In this document: piece by piece, positions 1 to 6,090 of the stretch
Layout: the number at the start of each line of letters is the position of its first letter
Position numbering within the stretch: position 1 is the first letter of the stretch
Assembly: GCA_038230695.1 (NCBI GenBank)
Contig: JBBRMT010000103.1
Coordinates: 1-14,844, forward strand
DNA length: 14,844 bases
Source: QHBQ01 sp038230695
GTDB lineage: Bacteria; Chloroflexota; Chloroflexia; QHBQ01
Direction: 5' to 3'
Made by a program: the position numbers and the translations under genes
Notes under the pieces: model-generated
Told to the model about the DNA's origin: nothing
Seen by the model: the letters and a program-made list of their open reading frames with translations, nothing else
The model's database searches: none

Positions 1-309
1 ATAATGAAGCGGCGCATCTGGAGTCCTGCACTGGGCGAGGCGCAATTCTGGCTGGTTACACTCGGCTTCCTGATTATGATGCTCACGTTGCAGATCGGCG
101 GGCTGATCCAGGGCGGCGCATGGTTGGAGGGGCAGACCGTCTACCAGGCGTTGCCCTCAATGAAGCCCTACGCGATCGGCAGGGCAATGAGTGGGGCGTT
201 GTTGTTCGCGGGCTTCTGCCTGCAGTTCTACAACATCTACAAGACGATGCGGGTCGGCCAGCCAATTAGCAGCAGCAACGCAGTGGCGGCAGCAGAGATC
301 CCAACCTAA
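1..309 (+). CDS. ccoN: cbb3-type cytochrome c oxidase subunit I, C-terminal end (partial)
   Basis: This is the 3' end of a gene that enters from the left edge. The frame is open from base 1 and stops at TAA 307-309, and the Met at base 4 is probably internal. The residues match the end of CcoN, the catalytic heme b/heme b3-CuB subunit of C-family oxidases: a K-R-R-I-W-S-P-A-L loop, then FWLVTLGFLIMMLTLQIGG as helix XI, an I-Q-G motif, M-K-P-Y and a last helix ending in F-Y-N-I-Y-K-T. The heme and copper ligand histidines would lie upstream of the window, so activity cannot be judged. The next gene is CcoO-like and starts 21 bases later in the same direction, which supports an oxidase operon. 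The same C-terminal module recurs three times in the gene at 3822-5999. Confidence 0.85.
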   Translation: MMKRRIWSPALGEAQFWLVTLGFLIMMLTLQIGGLIQGGAWLEGQTVYQALPSMKPYAIGRAMSGALLFAGFCLQFYNIYKTMRVGQPISSSNAVAAAEIPT

Positions 310-330
310 GCACGAGGAAAGATAGAAAAC

Positions 331-1590
331 ATGGCAACGATTGCGGAGAACATTACCAAAGGGGTGCGCGAGGCGATGGGCGGGCTTAAAAAACGCCGCT
401 TCATACTGCGTATGGATTACCCTACCATCTTCTTCGGCACCATCACCGTCTTTCTGGGGGTTGTGTTCGTAGTGGTGGCCTTTCCAGCGTTGACTTTCAA
501 GGTTGACCCATCGCCTGATGCTCGTCCCCTTACCGCGCAGGAGGAGCATGGCCGCGCAATCTACGCCAGCAATGGCTGCTGGTATTGCCACAGCCAGTAT
601 ATCCGCCCTCAGGACTGGACCGGGGTCAAATCGTTCGAGACGCTGGGCCGCGTGGCCCAGGCTGGCGACTTCGCTTATCAGAAAACTATGCTGCTAGGCA
701 GCGAACGCACCGGCCCCGATCTGTCGCAGGAAGGCGGCGCACACTCCGACGATTGGCACATTGCCCACTTTCAGAACCCGCGCTATACCAGCATGAAGTC
801 AATCATGCCAGAGTTCAAGTTCTTTTCTCCTACCGAGCTTAACGATACTATCGCTTATGTGCAAAGCCTGGGCGGCAAGCCGGGGGTAGCGCGGGCGCAG
901 AAGCAGCGTGATGTTAAAACTGCGTTGCTCTCAATTCGCGCCGAGGGCGAACCGACTCGCACCTTGCAGATACAGAGTATGTACAATCCCACCTGGGCGA
1001 ATGTTACCAACCCGCTGCCTGCCAGCCCCCGTTCGTTGCAACACGGCAAGTATATCTTCGTGACTAACTGCATAGGTTGCCACGGTGTAGCTGGTGATGG
1101 TAAAGGTCCGTCGGCGCAATACCTGCAGCCGCAGCCCTTCAACTTTACCAGCGCCCAGCAGCAATCCATCCTCAGCGATGGGCAGATGTACCATGCCATC
1201 CTGCTGGGCCAGGAAGGCACCGCGATGCCCGCCTGGGGCGACATACTCACCGTCAACGACATCTGGGATCTGACCAACTTCTTGCGAACCATCCCTGGCG
1301 GCGGCCTGACCAGCGACCCGACCCACGATATGTGGCAGGCGACCGAGAATGCGGTGGCGAAGAGCCCTCAGGATCCCAGCAAGAACCCCTTCCAGACCGA
1401 ATTCGGCAAGGTCAACGATGGCAGCTACTACAATGGCAGTGATATTGGCCCCGGCCTGGGCGGTACTACGATTAACCCCAACAACGCCACTGCACCCGGC
1501 GCGACCGACATCAACAAGGGCGACTATCCCGCCAATAATGGTAGCTCGCCCAACAACCCACAGCAAGTTCAGCCTACTCCCACACCGTAG
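331..1590 (+). CDS. ccoO: CcoO-type monoheme cytochrome c subunit fused to a second cytochrome c domain
   Basis: The 419-residue protein is the membrane-anchored electron-transfer subunit of the cbb3 oxidase. It has a cytoplasmic N-terminus, one membrane helix (about 31-52) and a CcoO domain (about 65-182). The first heme site is CWYCH at 83-87, with GPDL at 128-131 and the likely axial Met159 in S-I-M-P-E-F. A second class I cytochrome c domain (about 235-322) has CIGCH at 247-251 and a likely axial Met299 in A-M-P-A-W. The tail after about 345 is Gly/Asn/Pro/Thr-rich and probably disordered. Usual CcoO proteins are about 200-250 residues with one heme, so the second domain is an addition that may replace a cytochrome domain of CcoP. 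GAGGAAA (314-320) lies 10 bases before the ATG. The product should sit in the membrane with both hemes outside and pass electrons to CcoN. Confidence 0.9.
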   Translation: MATIAENITKGVREAMGGLKKRRFILRMDYPTIFFGTITVFLGVVFVVVAFPALTFKVDPSPDARPLTAQEEHGRAIYASNGCWYCHSQYIRPQDWTGVKSFETLGRVAQAGDFAYQKTMLLGSERTGPDLSQEGGAHSDDWHIAHFQNPRYTSMKSIMPEFKFFSPTELNDTIAYVQSLGGKPGVARAQKQRDVKTALLSIRAEGEPTRTLQIQSMYNPTWANVTNPLPASPRSLQHGKYIFVTNCIGCHGVAGDGKGPSAQYLQPQPFNFTSAQQQSILSDGQMYHAILLGQEGTAMPAWGDILTVNDIWDLTNFLRTIPGGGLTSDPTHDMWQATENAVAKSPQDPSKNPFQTEFGKVNDGSYYNGSDIGPGLGGTTINPNNATAPGATDINKGDYPANNGSSPNNPQQVQPTPTP

Positions 1591-1621
1591 TCCCTCTCCA
1601 GAGGGGAGGTTGGGTGGGGAG
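1591..1621 (+). repeat. Palindromic G/C-rich interspersed repeat, copy 1
   Basis: CCTCTCC, AGA, GGGGAGG can form a short hairpin with one G-T pair. A TTGGGTGGGGAG tail follows. The element starts directly after the TAG of the ccoO-like gene. Copies of the same design lie at 2061-2099 and 4398-4433, all in the same orientation. There is no T-run, so it is not a standard terminator. Confidence 0.6.
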
Positions 1622-1667
1622 TACACAGTTACAATCGCAATCGTTATAACCAAGCGCCATTAGCTAG

Positions 1668-1672
1668 AAGGG
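1668..1672 (+). promoter_or_regulatory. Ribosome binding site deciding the ccoS-like start
   Basis: AAGGG is only 2 bases from the ATG at 1675 but 8 bases from the in-frame ATG at 1681. The second ATG is therefore the better start. Confidence 0.6.
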
Positions 1673-1680
1673 ATATGGCA

Positions 1681-2052
1681 ATGAAGGTCAAGCGAATAGT
1701 ACGAGCGATTACTTTCGCCGCAGCCGCGCTGCTAGTATCATCGCCCGCCTATGCCCACGATGCGGTGGCCGGTGAGGAACTGTCGGGGACGCAGGAGATT
1801 CTGGTTGTCTCCATGATCCTACTAGTAGCAGGCATGGTTATCTGCTTCTGGGCCTGGAGACAGGGCCAGTTTACTAACATCGAGGAGCCGAAGTACACCA
1901 TGCTCAAGGCCGAGAGTGCGCTCGATTATAGCTACATCGAAAGCCCCGAAGAAGATGAGGCGGAAGACGAGCTAACGTTTGCGCCAGCCGATATCCTCAG
2001 CGCAGCGACGCTGGCCGCGCCGCAATATCGCAACGTCAAGCCGCAGAGCTAG
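1681..2052 (+). CDS. ccoS: CcoS-like cbb3 oxidase assembly protein with signal peptide and acidic tail
   Basis: The protein has 123 residues from the ATG at 1681; an ATG at 1675 would add two. Residues 1-25 look like a signal peptide (basic start, Ala/Leu-rich core, A-Y-A before His26). A membrane helix follows at about 40-58. Directly after it comes the stretch FWAWRQGQFTNIEEPKYTML (56-75), which matches the CcoS signature of a helix ending in W, then G-Q-F and an acidic residue before P. CcoS proteins are small membrane proteins needed for cofactor insertion into cbb3 oxidases. Typical CcoS is about 50-70 residues with no cleaved signal peptide, so the N-terminal extension and the 45-residue acidic tail (E-E-D-E-A-E-D-E) are unusual. 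The position right behind the oxidase subunits fits an assembly role. The family call rests on one short motif. Confidence 0.65.
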   Translation: MKVKRIVRAITFAAAALLVSSPAYAHDAVAGEELSGTQEILVVSMILLVAGMVICFWAWRQGQFTNIEEPKYTMLKAESALDYSYIESPEEDEAEDELTFAPADILSAATLAAPQYRNVKPQS

Positions 2053-2060
2053 GCTAATTA

Positions 2061-2099
2061 GCCCTACCCTAAAATGGTAGAGGGTTGGGGTGAGGGTGA
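2061..2099 (+). repeat. Palindromic G/C-rich interspersed repeat, copy 2
   Basis: CCCTACC, then CTAAAAT, then GGTAGAGGG forms a stem with one bulge, and TTGGGGTGAGGG follows. It lies 8 bases after the stop of the ccoS-like gene and ends just before the ribosome binding site of the next gene. It is the same design as the elements at 1591 and 4398. Confidence 0.6.
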
Positions 2100-2106
2100 A
2101 TAAATT

Positions 2107-2113
2107 AAGGAGG
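2107..2113 (+). promoter_or_regulatory. Strong ribosome binding site
   Basis: AAGGAGG stands 6 bases before the ATG at 2120. It sets the start there rather than at an upstream in-frame GTG (2090), which lies inside the palindromic repeat. Confidence 0.85.
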
Positions 2114-2119
2114 AGCGAT

Positions 2120-2401
2120 ATGCAGGACGTAAACATTCCCTGGGAGATGAACTGGGGACAGGAATTGCTGAACTGGCTGTTTATATTCGGCCTAATCGCT
2201 CTGGTATGGTTTGCTACCCAGGCGCTACGCTACCGCAAGAACCCGTCGAACGTCCTGGGGCGCAACGTCGAGGACTTCGCCGGGCAGGTGCAGGAGGGCA
2301 ATGGGCCAATGCCCGTTTTCCTTATCCTCACCTATATTGCGACCTTCGTGATGGTCACTCTCTACGCCGTTCTCTATATCCTCAACGGCTATAACTACTA
2401 G
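2120..2401 (+). CDS. Two-helix membrane protein, possible CcoP-anchor-like oxidase subunit
   Basis: This is a 93-residue protein with a short Trp-rich start (I-P-W-E-M-N-W-G), a first membrane helix at about 17-36, a polar link, and a second helix at about 64-86 ending in N-G-Y-N-Y. The link and second helix (V-Q-E-G-N-G-P-M-P-V-F-L-I-L-T-Y) have the layout of the N-terminal anchor of CcoP. In CcoP two helices flank an acidic N-P-L-P stretch before the diheme domains. No heme motif is present here, so if the similarity is real this is an anchor without its cytochromes, which may instead sit on the ccoO-like fusion. It could also be an unrelated small oxidase subunit. The next gene's ribosome binding site overlaps its stop codon, so translation is probably coupled. 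Confidence 0.7.
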   Translation: MQDVNIPWEMNWGQELLNWLFIFGLIALVWFATQALRYRKNPSNVLGRNVEDFAGQVQEGNGPMPVFLILTYIATFVMVTLYAVLYILNGYNY

Positions 2402-2415
2402 GAGCGCACGCCGAG

Positions 2416-2733
2416 ATGATGAACGAACCAAACCCGCGCCAGCAGAACAAACTGCAGGCCAGTAAACAGGAGCGCACTCTGGCGGTGTTCGACGAACACC
2501 ACTCCAGCGAACCGCTTTATGGCCTTGCCCCAATCGAGGGCGGCGCAAATGAAATGCCCAAGGAGAGTGGCGGGGAGGATGATGCCGACCCCACCAATTA
2601 TGGGTTCAACCTGATGATGGTCATCTTGCCCGGCATGGCGTTCGGCATCATCACCCTGGCGGTAATCCTCTTCATCGCCCACGGTGGCGGAGATTACGTC
2701 ACCGACTTGATCAGCCGCTGGTTCGGCAATTAG
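2416..2733 (+). CDS. Single-helix membrane protein of the oxidase operon, function unknown
   Basis: The protein has 105 residues. The first 60 are polar and acidic with no clear fold, including a G-G-E-D-D-A-D patch at 52-58. One membrane helix spans about 65-88 (NLMMVILPGMAFGIITLAVI), and a short C-terminal amphipathic segment ends in R-W-F-G-N. I do not recognise the family. AGGAG (2400-2404) overlaps the stop codon of the previous gene and lies 11 bases before the ATG; a second ATG follows directly at 2419. The tight spacing in an oxidase operon suggests an accessory subunit or assembly factor, but this is inferred from position only. Confidence 0.7.
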   Translation: MMNEPNPRQQNKLQASKQERTLAVFDEHHSSEPLYGLAPIEGGANEMPKESGGEDDADPTNYGFNLMMVILPGMAFGIITLAVILFIAHGGGDYVTDLISRWFGN

Positions 2734-2754
2734 TTTTAGGAACACGGAGATAAA

Positions 2755-3069
2755 ATGGCGTTTGTACGCACCACCACTTTCATTGTCCCTGCCGCCCGTA
2801 AGAGCGAGATCGAGCCAGGCCACAATCTCTACCTCGCGGCAGTTATGGGGGTGAAGATTGTCGCCCAGAACACGCCTGGCTTTCATCGTGGCGGGGTATG
2901 GGCTAGCCAGCTAGAGGGTGGCGACCTCAAGATTATAATATATATGCAATTCTACGACCTGCCCGAAATGGAAAACTTCGCCAACACCCCGATGGTGCGC
3001 GACTTCGAGAACGAACTTGACCAGTATCTCAGCCCGCCGATCATCGAAGTCTACGAAACACTCTCCTAA
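2755..3069 (+). CDS. Small soluble ABM-like (dimeric alpha/beta barrel) protein
   Basis: This is a 104-residue soluble protein with no signal peptide or membrane helix. The order of elements fits a ferredoxin-like dimeric alpha/beta barrel: a first strand (R-T-T-T-F-I-V-P), a helix, P-G-F at 41-43 followed by a strand (G-G-V-W-A-S), a strand rich in Ile (LKIIIYMQFYD, 58-68), a helix around M-E-N-F-A, and a last strand (I-I-E-V-Y-E-T-L). The P-G-F and the final E-x-Y pattern are common in antibiotic biosynthesis monooxygenase-like proteins, some of which bind heme. No catalytic residue can be named. GGAG (2746-2749) precedes the ATG by 5 bases. It is the last gene before the terminator at 3105, so it is probably co-transcribed with the oxidase genes. 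Confidence 0.7.
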   Translation: MAFVRTTTFIVPAARKSEIEPGHNLYLAAVMGVKIVAQNTPGFHRGGVWASQLEGGDLKIIIYMQFYDLPEMENFANTPMVRDFENELDQYLSPPIIEVYETLS

Positions 3070-3104
3070 CCCAGTGCTGAGGTTTGGGCGCTGAATTGTT
3101 GCAG

Positions 3105-3130
3105 AGGCGCACATTACGTGCGCCTATTTT
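3105..3130 (+). terminator. Rho-independent terminator of the oxidase operon
   Basis: AGGCGCAC pairs perfectly with GTGCGCCT (3105-3112 with 3118-3125) around an ATTAC loop, and is followed by ATTTTAT. It lies 35 bases after the last oxidase-operon stop codon and separates that operon from the next gene pair. Confidence 0.8.
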
Positions 3131-3132
3131 AT

Positions 3133-3144
3133 GGGGATGTCCCC
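3133..3144. repeat. Short palindrome upstream of the exported-protein gene
   Basis: GGGGA and TCCCC are separated by TG. The site ends 15 bases before the ATG at 3160, where a ribosome binding site would be expected and none is seen. It could be an operator or a small RNA hairpin; its function is unknown. Confidence 0.4.
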
Positions 3145-3159
3145 TAGAAATCAGTTTGT

Positions 3160-3789
3160 ATGACTAACGAAGAAACAAACAAGCAGCCACAAGCAGCGGT
3201 AAAATCTCCAGGCAATAACCCTTTGCCGCCCTGGATGCGGCGGGCGCGACCCTGGATAACTATCGTGCTAGCGCTTGGTATAATTGCTATGTTCGCCCTC
3301 AGCATCTATCAACTCAGCTTCCTGCGGCAATCCGAGGATGCGCCAGGCGCGATGCCAGTGGCGGCTAACACCACCAACCCCGACATTCCCAACCATCGCG
3401 GCCTCTTCTTGCAGATGAGCGATAGCAGCTTCCAGGAGTTGCTGCCCGTAACTGAGGGTAGCTATGTGGTGCCATTCGGCGCGGCCAACTTCAAGTCAGG
3501 CCAGGTCAAGTGGGCGGTAGTTAGCGCCTCGATGAACTTCACCGCCGACCAGTATCGCATCTACAAGCTCTACCGCGACGGCAGCGGCAGCGATGTGATT
3601 ACTACTACCTTCCAGGTGGTGCAGCTAGCTGAGGACAAGGTAGTGCGCTTTGCCCCGGCCAATGGCACATGGCCGCCCGGCGCATATTTGCTCGACACCT
3701 CTAGCGATGAGATGACCGGCGGGCGCACCTATGGATACTTCATCATTGGCGACTGGGTTACGCCAGTAGCGCCATCGAGCGGAAACTAG
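3160..3789 (+). CDS. Membrane-anchored exported protein with a beta-sandwich-like domain
   Basis: This is a 209-residue protein of unrecognised family. A polar Asn/Gln/Pro-rich N-terminus of 30 residues ends in basic residues (M-R-R-A-R), one membrane helix spans about 31-52, and the rest should lie outside the membrane. The outer part is strand-rich and ends in a W-P-P-G-A-Y-L-L-D stretch and a Y-G-Y-F-I-I-G-D stretch, which resembles the last strands of Ig-like sandwich domains. It has no Cys, no heme motif and no clear copper site, so it is not an obvious electron carrier. There is no good ribosome binding site before the ATG. It lies 32 bases upstream of the three-module HCO-like gene and behind a terminator, so the two genes probably form their own unit and their products may interact. 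Confidence 0.75.
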   Translation: MTNEETNKQPQAAVKSPGNNPLPPWMRRARPWITIVLALGIIAMFALSIYQLSFLRQSEDAPGAMPVAANTTNPDIPNHRGLFLQMSDSSFQELLPVTEGSYVVPFGAANFKSGQVKWAVVSASMNFTADQYRIYKLYRDGSGSDVITTTFQVVQLAEDKVVRFAPANGTWPPGAYLLDTSSDEMTGGRTYGYFIIGDWVTPVAPSSGN

Positions 3790-3821
3790 CCCGCAACATT
3801 CACGCAGTAAGGTCGAACATT

Positions 3822-5999
3822 ATGGAAAACAAACTAGTAGCAACATCATCCCGCAGTGAAGCAGAGGTAACAGGCGCTCAGAACGATCAGGAGCAGAGCT
3901 ACCTCAAATATTTTGTAACCGCCGCCATCTTCCTGATCGTCAGCGGCCTGCACGCGCTAATCTGGCGGCTGCCGCCGGTGGAGCAGTGGGTGCGCGGCGC
4001 AGACTACGGTGGGCGGATGGCAACTACCCTGTCGCAAACGCATATAACGGTGGTAGCGTTCGGCACGATTTCGGTTACAGGTCTGATGTACTACCTGCTA
4101 CCCCGTATCCTGGGCGTGCCGCTGGCAAGTAAGACTCTGGCTAGCGTGTCGTTCTGGTGTACTGCCTTCGGCGTGTTCGCCTTCTACCTGGCCCTAGTGA
4201 TTATGGGCATCTGGGAAGGCAACCTGGTGCATCAGGGCTACACCTATCTGGCTGCCCGCTTCGCCCTCGACGGCTGGCACCAGGGGCTGCTGGGCTTTGC
4301 CGCCTCGATTATGGGTATCGGCTACTGGACATTTATCTGGAACGTAATCTCCACCGTTCGCGCCGGGGCGCATCGCCGTCAGAGCATCGCTGCCGCAACT
4401 CCCCTCCCAGCGGGAGGGGCAGGGGGTGGGTCCAGGTTGCGTAATGTGCTGGGTCTGGGCAGCTATGTGCCAGCAGGCGGTGGCGAATATTACTATATTG
4501 CCAAGTTTATGATTGCGGCGGCGATTGGCCTGTTTGTCGGCACGGTGCAAGGCGTGATTCAGGTGCTGCCCTTCTTCGTGGACTGGAAGGACAAGACTGG
4601 CGACGCAGGCGACCTGATTGACCCTATCTCGCACGCTCACATCAACCTGGTGGGCGGGGTAGTCTTCGCCGTGATGGGTCTTAGTTACTACTTTGTGCCG
4701 CGCATCGTGGGCAAGCCTATCCATAGCATCCGCCTGGCGAACGTCTCGTTCCGCTGCCTACTGGTGGGGGTGTTCGGCTTCTATCTGACCCTGCTCACTC
4801 TGGGCTTCATCGAGGGCAACATGATGATCGCGCAGGGCATTACAGCAGCACAGGCCCGCGCCGCCGTTGGGGTTTTCCACCCGCTATTCGAGGCGTGCTT
4901 CGCCGCGCTGATGGGCATCGGCTTCTGGACCTATATCGCCAACATCTTCCTCACCCTGGCCGACAAGCGCAATGCCGCAGTGGAGAAACCACAGTACGGG
5001 TGGCTAACCCCGTTCATCGGCCTGTCCTGCTTCGGGTTGCTTTGCGGCACCATCCAGGGCGTAATCCAGACGCTGCCGGGTAGTGTGGATTGGTTGGACA
5101 CGGCGGGCGATGCGGGCGAGTTTATCACCCCGCTGGCTCACGCGCAGCTCAACATCATCGCTGGGGTGGTGATGAGCCTGTCCGCCTTTATCCTCTACCT
5201 CGTCCCCCAGATCACCGGGCGCAGGTTGTTTAGCGATACACTGGCGAAGAGTGCGCTCTATACAATTTTCGGCGGCGCGGCGTTGATGTATTTCGGCTTC
5301 ATCATCCTCGGCGCGGGTATGGGACCGTTGGTGCAGCAGGGCAATAGCTTCGCCACCGCCAAAGGCATCTTCCCCGGCGACTTCTGGTACTATACGCTGC
5401 TCATAACCGGCCCAACTGTGGTCGGCCTCGGCTACTTCATGTATAGCATCAACATCTTCGCCACCGTGGGGCGCAGCACGGCCACCACCTGGTACGGTCG
5501 GATGCTGCTGGCCTTCGGGCGAGGGATCAATGATCTAATCGTCATCTACCGCAAGGCAATGCCCAAGCGACTATCGCAGGCCCGCCCCCGCGCTCTCATC
5601 GCCAGCTCCGCCGAACTGGTGCTGCCCGGTGCTGGCTGGTTCATCAGTGGGCGGCCAAAGATGGGCGCGGTGCTGCTGCTGGCCTTCACCGGCATCATGT
5701 TCAGCACAATAATGGTCGTCTTCGTAATGTACGACCGCGTCTCCGACATCCCTTATGTGCCAGTAATCATTGGCTTCATTGTGTTCAACATAATCTCCAG
5801 CCTGGTGATGCACTTCACCTATATGGCGCAGGTAAAAGCGCACTTTGCCAGCCGCGCCAACCAGCCCGCGCCCACGCGCACCCCAGCGGCAGGCACGCAA
5901 GAGCAGGTGGTCGCAAAAAGTTCGCTCCCTGGACAGCGGTTAATGCGGTTAGTGCGGCCCAGACCTTCAGGCCCAATAACAACATCCGCCGCGATGTGA
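3822..5999 (+). CDS. Triple-module heme-copper-oxidase-like membrane protein
   Basis: The 725-residue protein has three tandem four-helix modules (about 27-180, 222-383, 391-550). Each resembles the C-terminal module of CcoN: a first helix, a helix with a His motif, a Y-Y-x-x-P-R-I-x-G link, an S-F-W helix, a G-N/Q-G turn and a last helix. The His motif is Q72-T-H74 in module 1, H271-A-H273 in module 2 and H440-A-Q442 in module 3. In heme-copper oxidases the H-x-H of helix X binds both hemes. Last helices carry His153 and His353; module 3 has Trp522 nearby and no His. There is no His-His pair as in CuB sites, so a normal oxygen or NO site is doubtful. A linker at 181-221 contains a palindromic repeat. 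After 555 comes a separate C-terminal part with a TM2-like P-G-A-G-W-F-I-S-G-R stretch (602-611), two helices and a basic tail. AAGG lies 9 bases before the ATG. It may bind heme and act in quinol or electron transfer (inference). Confidence 0.85.
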   Translation: MENKLVATSSRSEAEVTGAQNDQEQSYLKYFVTAAIFLIVSGLHALIWRLPPVEQWVRGADYGGRMATTLSQTHITVVAFGTISVTGLMYYLLPRILGVPLASKTLASVSFWCTAFGVFAFYLALVIMGIWEGNLVHQGYTYLAARFALDGWHQGLLGFAASIMGIGYWTFIWNVISTVRAGAHRRQSIAAATPLPAGGAGGGSRLRNVLGLGSYVPAGGGEYYYIAKFMIAAAIGLFVGTVQGVIQVLPFFVDWKDKTGDAGDLIDPISHAHINLVGGVVFAVMGLSYYFVPRIVGKPIHSIRLANVSFRCLLVGVFGFYLTLLTLGFIEGNMMIAQGITAAQARAAVGVFHPLFEACFAALMGIGFWTYIANIFLTLADKRNAAVEKPQYGWLTPFIGLSCFGLLCGTIQGVIQTLPGSVDWLDTAGDAGEFITPLAHAQLNIIAGVVMSLSAFILYLVPQITGRRLFSDTLAKSALYTIFGGAALMYFGFIILGAGMGPLVQQGNSFATAKGIFPGDFWYYTLLITGPTVVGLGYFMYSINIFATVGRSTATTWYGRMLLAFGRGINDLIVIYRKAMPKRLSQARPRALIASSAELVLPGAGWFISGRPKMGAVLLLAFTGIMFSTIMVVFVMYDRVSDIPYVPVIIGFIVFNIISSLVMHFTYMAQVKAHFASRANQPAPTRTPAAGTQEQVVAKSSLPGQRLMRLVRPRPSGPITTSAAM
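4398..4433 (+). repeat. Palindromic G/C-rich interspersed repeat, copy 3, in frame inside a gene
   Basis: CCCCTCCC (4401-4408), AGC, GGGAGGGG (4412-4419) is a perfect 8-bp hairpin with the same G-rich tail as copies 1 and 2. It is translated as residues 193-204 (T-P-L-P-A-G-G-A-G-G-G-S) in the loop between modules 1 and 2 of the HCO-like protein and keeps the reading frame. Confidence 0.7.
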
Positions 6000-6050
6000 T
6001 AGCCCAGATTGTCTACAAAGCGGTAACTACGCCATAGCCTATTTGGGCAT

Positions 6051-6086
6051 AAAAATCTCCAACTGCCAGAAACAGGCAGTTGGAGA
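6051..6086 (-). terminator. Rho-independent terminator of tRNA-Leu
   Basis: On the - strand, arms 6086-6075 and 6067-6056 form a perfect 12-bp stem (core CTCCAACTGCC on the + strand) with a 7-base loop. Five Ts follow (A-run 6051-6055 on the + strand). It ends just downstream of tRNA-Leu. On the + strand no T-run follows, so it should work in one direction only. Confidence 0.9.
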
Positions 6087-6090
6087 GAGG

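Noticed and set aside
1591..1621. Rho-independent terminator after the ccoO-like gene
   Set aside because: A hairpin is present but no T-run follows and the operon continues; it fits the repeat family better.
931..1653. - strand ORF of 240 residues
   Set aside because: It is antisense to the cytochrome gene with its two heme motifs; no recognisable protein pattern.
2090..2119. GTG 2090 as start of the two-helix protein
   Set aside because: It lies inside a palindromic repeat without a ribosome binding site, whereas ATG 2120 has AAGGAGG at ideal distance.
3822..5999. Calling this gene an ordinary CcoN or NorB catalytic subunit
   Set aside because: The CuB-type His-His pair is absent, the His motif occurs in each of three modules in altered form, and a normal ccoN is already present at the left edge.
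6002..6048. Terminator for the + strand gene ending at 5999
   Set aside because: GCCCA/TGGGC gives only a 5-bp stem with a 37-base loop and no T-run.
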